From the NCBI GenBank assembly GCA_032622095.1, contig CP136062.1:4774001-4838000 (forward strand): DNA of 64,000 bases, in the 5' to 3' direction. Source of the DNA: Siphonodentalium dalli. Lineage: Eukaryota > Mollusca > Scaphopoda > Gadilida > Siphonodentaliidae. A model generated the notes under the pieces. The model ran no database searches, had not been told where the DNA came from, and saw only the letters and a program-made list of their open reading frames with translations. Positions 56,055-64,000 of the stretch are shown piece after piece. A program made the position numbers and the translations under genes. Each line of letters starts with the position of its first letter. The stretch's first letter is position 1.

Positions 56055-56960
56055 GATGTGACTTTTGTGGCGTTGGCTACGAATAAGAAAAAAGGTCCGA
56101 AATGTGGAAAATTTGATTCCATCTTGACTATGACCTGTGTGTTCTCAAAGGTGGAACATATACCAGATATCAAAAGTTTCTTTTGAAGTTTGTTCAAGTT
56201 ATCATTTAGGCATACCAATATGATTATTCTTAACAAAGGCGCATAACACCATCAAAATCATTGAACCATGACAACATTCCAACTTGACCTGTGTTTTCTG
56301 AACTGTAAACCGTTTACCCACTAACAAGAAATTCTGTTCAAGTTATCATCTGGATAACCGAAATTATTTCTAAGTGTGAAAAGATGCATAACTCTGTCAA
56401 AAATCATCAGGCCGTGATCCATTTTCGGTCGAACTTGACCAGTATTTTTGTTCAAACGTTAATTAGTAATAATTACATACCAGATCGAACAACCTTAAAC
56501 AAAACTTGATTTCTAAGTCGAGCAAGAGGCAGAACTCAGCCAACAATCAACGTACCATCACCAAATCAGAAGACGACATGACCGTGTCTTTCCAAATCTA
56601 AATAACGTACCAGCTGCATGTATCAACAATTCTGTCTAGCGTTAGTCGTCAAGTTATCATAGTTTCTAAGTTGAAAAGGGGCATAATTCCGACTGATAAC
56701 TGCATCAACTAATATCAGACCATAATCAAAAGCGAACTTGATGTGTATCTCAAATGCGATCCACATGCCATGTTATGTCAAAAATCATTTTGAACTTATC
56801 AACCGCAAAACAGGACAAAGTTGAGAAAGGGGCACACATCCGGTCAAAAATTACCGGACTTTGAACAAATTCGAATCTGACATGTGTGTTTTTACAACCA
56901 ATACACACACGATTGCACATATAGCGAAATATACTTAATCTGGGTTCACTATTTATCTGG
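56055..56960. repeat. Degenerate tandem repeat, about 170-bp unit
   Basis: Recurring landmarks: ACTTGACCTGTGT.TTCT, TTCAAGTTATCATYTRG, GATTATTYTTAA or ATTTCTAAGT, and GGCGCATAAC.CC.TCAAA. About four to five much-diverged units. Confidence 0.55.
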
Positions 56961-57489
56961 CGATTTATTTTCACTCAGAGTAGCACGGTCGTGTCACGCG
57001 AGGTTGTGATTAGGAGGATATAAGTGACGAATTAACGATGATAATTATTCATAAAAGTGTTTTTAAGAAGCACTCAAAACCTCTCCCCAACCACGCACAC
57101 AATAGGAGAATTTGACTTATGACACATTGTGCACATAGCAATGTATTGTACTACATGCATGTGAGTGAATGAATGAGGGGTAGCCACGGTCTATCAAAAT
57201 GCTGAACGATCGTCCAACTATATATACATCGTAGAGAAGAATAGAATATAGCCATGCATAAAGAGTAGAGACCAACATTGGTACAACGCAACGAGCTTAT
57301 TGGTCAGTGAACTGATTGTGTGAAAACCCAGCGGGCGACATGGCTAGCTAGTACTTATATAACGACAATTTTTCACAAAACCCACAATAACAAGACGCCA
57401 TACCTACAATATACCATCGCTACTGTTTTGTTAGCAGCCAATGGTTGTTCCAGGAATCAAATTTTACATTTCTAAAAAAGCTACCGATC

Positions 57490-57970
57490 CAATAAAGCTA
57501 CATTAATGTGTGGCCTAGCGGTCTTTTATCCCCCCGCCCGACATTCCGTCAGAGGATAATAGTAATGAGCCTCGTCAGTGCGTCCGTGTGTGCGTGGGAA
57601 TGTATGCCCGTACGCCCGTCCGGAACTTTGTCCAAGCCTGCATGTATTCTGTCATTTTAAACTTGGCACACATATCAACCTGCATGGGAACCTGCGCACT
57701 TGCGATTTTGTTTTGGGTAAACAATTTGGACAGAAATGGTCATAATTTGGAAATTTTCCAACCTTAGGGAGGTGACAGGTTGGAAATTTCCAACACTTGG
57801 AAAGCTTGTGTCCTGGTCCCTCCCCCGTGGCCAGTCAAAAACTTCTAGTTAATTTAAGAAAACAATATTGTCATACATTTGGTCAACATTGTCATTGGAA
57901 TTGTCATCAGTTGGAAAATTTCCAACCTAAGTGGGGATGTAGGGTTTGAAATTTCCAACTGTAGGAAGGC
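57490..57970. other. Intergenic; GGAAATTTCCAACCT words
   Basis: GGTTGGAAATTTCCAAC palindromic words at about 57745-57800 and 57915-57960 recur at 60430-60490 in inverted order. Probably a diverged dispersed repeat. Confidence 0.4.
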
Positions 57971-57971
57971 T

Positions 57972-58225
57972 TGAGGCTAGTCTAGATGCTAGGATTTTGC
58001 GATTTTCTTGTTCAGATTTCAAACTTTTCTCACACCGGGCCGAACAGCCATGGTCGGCCCGGTGTGTCCTGGTCTCTTGTCCGTAGCCAGGAAAACTTCA
58101 GTTGAGGCCAGTCTAGATGCTAGGATTTGCGACTTTCTTGTATAGTTTTAAAAATTTTCTCACACCGGGCCGAACAACCATGGTCGGCACGGTGTGTCCT
58201 GGTCTCTTGTCCGTAGCCGTGTGCA
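57972..58225 (+). repeat. Tandem duplication (130 bp) carrying a strong hairpin
   Basis: Two copies of a 130-bp unit starting GGCTAGTCTAGATGCTAGGA. Each includes CACACCGGGCCGAAC and GGTCGGCCCGGTGTG, a 15-bp stem hairpin at 58031-58066 and 58161-58196 (one mismatch in the second), followed by TCCTGGTCTCTTGTCCGTAG. Confidence 0.8.
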
Positions 58226-59080
58226 TTTTTCTGGAATTAAACCAGTAGGTGTTTTTTGGGGCATTTTTCAGGTTAACATATTTGAACGTTCTCATACCGG
58301 GAATATAGAACCATGGCGTATGAATATATAGGAAATTAGACCTGAGCATTGAGGTATAAGGGGGGTGCAAATGGAATTATGCAAAATTTGTGTTTGGTCT
58401 GATTCTGAATCAAGGGGGTGGAGTTGGAATTTCCCAAGGTGGACACCTTCCCCCCAACAGATACCCTCTAGCCACGTCCCTGCATTCATTCACCGAAACG
58501 AATTTGATATGCTACATCATCTGATATCGGCTATCATAGTTTGCATAACAATGCTCAATGCATTGGTTTCTTTGAAAGGCTATTTGTTTACCAGTAACGA
58601 CATGCAGACTGAATAATACAATAAATACCTACTTGGCCAAAGTTTGAAATGAAGCTGGTAAGTATTATGGTAATGATTACGTGATGTGCTTTCAGCGCAG
58701 GAATACCTTGGGGTCTAATTTCACAGTAGTACACATATAATTTTTGTCATGCAGCTGCTATTGTAGGACCTGTTGATGTGCATTAAAATGATATCTGATC
58801 CACGAATTCATGTACCAGCGAAAAAAGGGAGATAACTCTACCAAAGAAAGTCACACAGACGTCACAATTGCAAGTGCACAGGTTCCCATGGTACTACGTA
58901 TCTGTTCCAAGTTTAAAAAAATTGACCTAAAATAATAAATGCTGGGAAAGTTTCACAGAAAATGATAAATAAAAACAACTGAGAAAAACTCAGGACAAAT
59001 TTGTGTCCACGGACGACGGACGGACGACGGATAGACGGTCAAGCTGATCCCAGTATACAACCACAACCTTCTGTCGAGTT
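58226..59080. other. Intergenic, no gene seen
   Basis: 58840-59060 has the CAGGTTCCCATGG and GGACGACGGACGG words frequent at the ends of dispersed repeats, but boundaries are unclear. Confidence 0.35.
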
Positions 59081-59084
59081 CTGG

Positions 59085-60150
59085 GCTATTCAGAGACCCG
59101 GATTCCAGTTTTCACTCATTTATTATTAAAAACGTATTGCCGTGGTAACATCAGAACCTGCCTACATGTGTCCACTAGCACATTATTATATTTATTAATT
59201 ATATCAAAAACATAAACTATAATTTGATAAAACTGGGAATTGCTATAAGAAATGTCTGCATTAATGTTTACTACATTGTAAGTGGTGATTCCACAATTCT
59301 CTCATGTTTCACACAAAACAGCATTTCTTTTTATCCGAAAATATAATCCCAGAAAATTGACGTACCCGATAATTATCTTATGGTAGGTGAACATGATCAC
59401 ACTTTGTTATTTACTTAACTGGATTCCATTTTTGACTGGTTTCACTCACGAAAAAGCCTATTTTATCCCAAAATCAGAAATCGCTCAATATTTCACAAGA
59501 AGGCAACACCGGAACGTTATCTGCTGTACCAATATGAAACTTTTTATACATAACTAATCTTGTTACTCTTTCACATGCTTCAATTCGAATAAGTGCCGAT
59601 TCCGGCTCCGCTAATACATGTGTAGGGCCTATATATAATTACAAGTAAAGGGGATGCTACTCAGAGTACTCAAGTCCAGTTTTTACTGATTTTATTAATT
59701 CAAATCAGATTACCCTGGTAACTATAGAACCTGCCTTATTCCAAAACTGCCTTGTTAATTTATTATCTACATCTAAAACTTAATTTTTTAACATTGAAAC
59801 TGGGATTTTTTTGTAAAATGGAATGAATTAATGATGCATATCTTGTTGTGGTAGATTTTGTTCACAAAAAAGCGATATTTACCCAAAAAACAAACCCTAG
59901 AACATTGACATACTCCAAAATTATTTTTCAAAATGTGAGCATGTCCAACCTCTGTTGTTTATTGGTGTTTGCATAACAAAATAGATGTAAATGTTATTTA
60001 GGGAGCTGGATTCCATTTTTCACTGATTTGTTTCTCGAAAAAGCCCATTTTACCCCAAAATAAGAACTTGTACAACACTACACGAAAAGGCAACACCGGC
60101 ATGTTAGCCGCTGTATCAATACGGACATTTTGATATATAATTCAGTTTGT
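59085..60150 (+). repeat. Direct tandem duplication, about 560 bp
   Basis: TTCCAGTTTTCACTCATTT, GGTAAC.T.AGAACCTGCC, CACAAAAAAGC.ATTT, GAAAAAGCC.ATTTTA.CCCAA and AAGGCAACACCGG occur in the same order from about 59090 and about 59650. Confidence 0.75.
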
Positions 60151-61470
60151 TACTCTTACACTTGGTTGAACTCGAAAAATAACGCCCAATTCTGGTCCCA
60201 GCTGCTCCACTATAGGTCTCCTGTTTGACACCATCTGGGCGGTGGCCATTTTGGATCTGTATGGAATGGGTATCCACCATACAACACGCTTTATTTGACC
60301 AAATGTAGTAAAAATTCCAACTGATGACAATTCCAATGGCAATGTTAACCAGTTGTAGGACAATATGTTTTTCTTAAATTAACTAGTAGTTTTTGACTGG
60401 CCATGGGGAGGGACCAGGACACAATCTTTCCAAGTGTTGGAAATTTCCAACCTGATACCCGCCCCCATAAGGTTGGAAAACTTCCAGCTGATGGCCTTTC
60501 CAGCCCAAAATTTTGATAAAAAGTAGGAAATTATGCAAATATTGGTCCGAAAACAATACCCCCGCCAATATAATGTTTGAAAATCAAACTACAAGATCAT
60601 TTTCAACCTATTGTTGGTTTGGAAATTACAACTAATGTTGTCTCAGGTATGAAATGTCCAACTATTGACAAATTTGACCAAAGTTGCCACGTACCTGTCC
60701 GTGTTCAATATTCGAAATACACGGGTTGAAATGACAACGAACGCTAAAACACATTCGCCAAGCCCGAGTAACAATTAATCAAAACAGATTTGTCTGTCAC
60801 AATGTGTAGCGGACACGATTTTTGCTCACACGAACTAATACCGTTTTCTTTCTGTGTGCATTTATATATCAACCCGTTTACACTAGTCTGCGTGTAGATC
60901 TGTGTACAGTTATATAGCAATGTAAATGCACCCTTAGTCATCAATCTAGATATTAGGAAAAGAAGATATGTAGGAACATAATATAATTTAGAGGGTGAAA
61001 ACGTCGTTTGCACAAAGGTACCGCAGTCTTAAAAGGCGAAAATACTTGAATATCCGAGGAAAGTAGTAGCATTTCTCCGAAGAAAGGCAAATCCTCGAGT
61101 ACAGACTTACACACTGTGGGATATAGGCACTTGTAGTGGTTTCAAGACATATTATGTACTTATTCGGGTGCTTGTAACTGATAAGTTAGTATTCAGGTGC
61201 TATGCCAATTGCAGGAATATGTAGCATTCTACTAACATCACCGAAAATTTTAAGCAAATCGACCGTACCACTCCATAGAAAACATTGTCTGAACCACAGG
61301 TATTAGGCCAAAACAAAAATTGGCAAAAAAAATAAATACAAAATATAAAGGTTAGTATCAAGGCTGATAGTGAAAATAGGAGGTAAAAATCATCCTCACA
61401 AAAGAAAAATTTGTTTATCAAATTGATCTGGAATTCTAGCATTATGTGCCCAAGTAATCATATTTTTTGT
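60151..61470. other. Intergenic, no gene seen
   Basis: Contains inverted GGAAATTTCCAACCT words near 60430 related to 57750. No supported gene. Confidence 0.35.
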
Positions 61471-61479
61471 TAAAGTTTA

Positions 61480-63400
61480 GCTTTCCGCCGTACTTTAAAC
61501 AAGTGGGCATAGAAAATAATTCGAAGTTGTCAATGATATTTATTTTTTGGTTCCCGAAACGTCCGTCCAATGAAAAATCAAAAAATCAAATAATCCAACC
61601 GGTAATCACCGAAATCTATACTATTATCATCAAACTAAATAGCCATATTGTCAAACAGGCGTTGTTTCATGAAGTACAGCTAATTTGGGGGTGTTACTCA
61701 ACATACATCGAGTTTAATAACGATTTATGCAGGGGGGGGGGGCGTGAAACAATTTACACATACAGGGCCCAAAAAAAAGAATTACAGCCCTTTTGCTACC
61801 CACCCACCCTTTTTGTTCAAATTTTTTTTTTTTTTTCCGCCTGATTGTTTTGGACCCACCCCCTAAAATAAGACAAAAATCATTTTAAATCTATTCAAGA
61901 CCAAATCAAACAGAATCAGATGTAAGTTTTAAATTGGTCCGTTTCTGTCAGATTCCAAGTGTTCAAACAATTGAAAAACTATCAACGGTTATGATGTTGT
62001 TTTCGACATTGAAAAATACATTTTTAAATAAAAAAGTGTTTTATTCTACAGTATGCACATATATTGTGAGGTAATATTTATAGTGCCAATAAGCCAACAT
62101 TGTGTTTAATTTTTACATAAATAGTCCAGTTACTTATTAATGACTTCTTCACTGTTGCTCCCAAAAAGGTGCCACCAACCATCATATCAGAACACCTTAT
62201 AGCCATACCTGCAATGACAGTTATATAGTATATAAGTATCACTCTTTGGAGCTAAATAAACAGGCTGGCATGTTTATTTTTTTAATTTGAGGTATTTTGT
62301 TAGCCAGCACTCTGCAGCACTAGTATTATTTGGTCATTAGACATGCCAAAGTGAAAATGCCAGCACTATCAGGCACTATTCAATATTAATTTTAGGTGAA
62401 ATGCAAACCAGCACTCCTATTCAGTCATCACTTTTATTTGGCACCAGAGAGTGCTTTATCTTATACCTACATATGTTATTAAGTGTTGGTTAAGGTCATA
62501 ATCTATGTTAGAACACATTTATTAGTGAAAACAACTTAAAACAATGTCCATAATGTGGGTTGAAAAAAATTTGCACAAACAATTTTTTTCAGGCCTCTGA
62601 GATGCACCCACCCCGCCCGGAATAGGTATGTTTTTGGAAGATCTCCCCTGTATTACTTATGTCTTATAGCTACCCTGTTCCTAAGTGTCTGTAAAGGCCA
62701 TAACCTGCCTTAGAACACAATTATTAATGAATATATTTGAAAACAACTTAAAACAAGGGAAAAAATGTGAATAGAAAAAAATTTGCACGAACTCATTTGT
62801 CGGGCCTCTTCGGACCCACCCACCCTGGTCCTGTATGATACAACTTTTGTGCGCCCCCCCTGATTTATGTCCTTTTTTTCGTCAGTTAAACATATTTCTT
62901 TTCGCGGGAGGCCATTTTGCAAAACTGAAAGCGAAACTAACTTGAACTTTATTAAATTAATTTTAATATCTCTTTTAATTGATATCCGGCATTCTTAATG
63001 ACAAAAATCATGCGGTGGATATATAATACCCGCTAGATAAGGAATTAGACAAAACTTTTTTTTTATCGATGTAAAATTATTTTATTTTGGAGTCATTTAC
63101 TGCAGCGTTTATCGAGTTTGTTTCGCACTTTCAAAATGGCCTCCCGCGAAAAGAATCATGTATAGCTGACGGAAAAAAAGACAAAATTCGTTATTAAACT
63201 CGATGTATGTTGAGTACCACACCCAAATTAGATGTCCGTGAAACAATATCTGTTTAACAATGTGGCTATTTAGTTTGATGATTAGAGTATAGATTTCGGT
63301 TATTTAGGGTTGGATTGTTTGATTTTTGTATTTATCATTGGACGGACGTTTCGGGAACCAACCAAATAAATTTGATTAACAACTTTAAATGTTTTTCTAT
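61480..63400. mobile_element. Large foldback palindrome interrupted by a nested insertion
   Basis: The left arm (61480-61729 plus 62870-62945) and right arm (63100-63400) are complementary over about 320 bp: the ACGTCCGTCCAATGAAAAAT, ACTCAACATACATCGAGTTT and TTCTTTTCGCGGGAGGCCAT segments appear inverted on the other side. The loop between arms is about 155 bp (62946-63099). The left arm is split by an 1132-bp insertion that the right arm lacks, so the right arm shows the uninterrupted site. Confidence 0.8.
61730..62861. mobile_element. hAT-like insertion with GATTTATG target duplication
   Basis: Starts CAGGGGGGGGGGCG and ends GCGCCCCCCCT. GATTTATG flanks it on both sides (61722-61729 and 62862-62869), so the duplication is 7-8 bp depending on how the shared G is assigned. 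An internal direct repeat (AACAACTTAAAACAA and ATTTGCAC.AAC, at about 62530 and 62745) is present. No transposase is visible. The uninterrupted counterpart in the opposite arm supports insertion. Confidence 0.75.
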
Positions 63401-63754
63401 GTTCACTAATCTCAAATACGACGGCAAACCAAACTTTTTTGAAAACTATGATTATTTGGTCACATAGTGCTGCAATTACAGATCAATCACAAATAAAATG
63501 TTGCTTTTGCAGAGAAAAATGCTGATCTCTATTAAAAATGAGATAGATACCTTTCCGAGATTTTGATTAAATTAAAAAAAAAATTGTGCCTAAATTAAAT
63601 ACCTGTGGTCTGAACTACGCTAAATTGTATATATTACTACTCGAATCGGGACGCTTTTATCGGCGATAAACTAACGAAAACGATTTCGCCATCGGCAGTC
63701 ACTGCATTTGATTAATATATAAGAATGCCAGTGTGTTGTCAATTTAGATATAAT

Positions 63755-63915
63755 AGCAACCACCCCGGTGGGTGTTTATACCTAAGGCGTGTGTGAATGA
63801 TGACGTCATATAATTTTTCGATATATATTTCTATACGATGGAACGATTTTCAGGAAAGAGTGTATGCTATTTAGCGAAATTGACACGTGACTTCCGATTA
63901 GCAACTGTTTAAAAT
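63755..63915 (-). repeat. Dispersed repeat with CRE-like site, inverted copy
   Basis: Inverted relative to 39480-39700 and 42580-42775: AGCAACCACCCCGGTGGGTG, TTTATACCTAA, GATGACGTCATATAATTTTT and CACGTGACTTCCG. It continues to the window end without a clear boundary. Confidence 0.6.
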
Positions 63916-64000
63916 TGCGGAATCGGAAGTGGAACAACGAGATGAAATGCCACGGCCCATGACGTAATTTACGTCATGTTGGCTTCGTATGTGCAACATT

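Overview
This is an animal nuclear genome window. Its AT-rich, repeat-dominated DNA contains non-autonomous DNA transposons with clear target-site duplications, long tandem arrays, and the palindromic words TACATGTA and TACCGGTA again and again. This suggests a marine invertebrate, most likely a mollusc or other lophotrochozoan, but the species is not proved by anything I can see. I found no tRNA, rRNA, CRISPR array or complete host protein-coding gene.

The main object is a nearly full-length, decayed Polinton/Maverick element at about 1257-16376 (15.1 kb), bounded by terminal inverted repeats of about 420-430 bp. The core gene set lies on the minus strand. Reading from 13675 leftward it is: protein-primed DNA polymerase B (10072-13675), a small F-box-like ORF, an unknown ORF, the packaging ATPase (8861-9464), two related small basic/hydrophobic proteins, a conserved Polinton protein running into an integrase with its catalytic core deleted and a chromodomain tail, the penton/minor capsid protein, a small pVI/core-like protein, the major capsid protein, a Cys/His-rich protein, and an adenain-type protease (3209-3714). 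Most core genes carry frameshifts, stop codons or internal deletions, so the element is a fossil. The left end also holds about 14.5 copies of a 30-bp tandem repeat grown from a single unit present in the TIR.

The most unusual feature is a set of four small accessory gene cassettes placed at the two ends of the element (A 2362-2793 minus, B 14077-14409 minus, C 14628-15050 plus, D 15369-15803 minus). Each has the same roughly 90-bp upstream element (GC-rich GCGCGG core, CRE-like TGACGTC and a TATA-like box next to the gene). Each ends 2-19 nt after its stop codon in a strand-specific hairpin matching the 3' stem-loop of metazoan replication-dependent histone mRNAs; two copies continue with ACCCA. 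Three of the four also share a purine-rich downstream motif (AAAGATACGCTCT) where the U7-binding histone downstream element would lie. I infer that these viral-type genes borrowed, or evolved, histone-style S-phase expression and non-polyadenylated 3' ends. The promoters of B and C, and separately those of polymerase and the ORF at 13827, are fused head to head as large palindromes.

The rest (16.4-64 kb) is host repeat landscape. It holds a roughly 350-bp triple repeat (16.9-17.9 kb); a segmental duplication (26.3-29.9 and 30.4-34.3 kb), each copy with a 530-540 bp TA-flanked inverted-repeat MITE and a 164-bp satellite array; and a third satellite block (40.4-41.3 kb) whose phase resumes exactly across inverted 35-bp motifs at 29.86 and 40.43 kb. 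Further right are inverted GC-rich minisatellite elements (37.7 and 41.3 kb), a 62-bp minisatellite of about 50 copies with higher-order structure (46.2-49.3 kb), a foldback element whose arms are 17-18-bp repeats (50.66-51.6 kb), a 57-bp minisatellite (52-52.8 kb), an exon-like coding fragment with a splice donor (53.16-53.42 kb), an 820-bp hAT element with perfect 8-bp TSDs (54161-54980), and a foldback palindrome interrupted by a second hAT-like insertion (61.5-63.4 kb).
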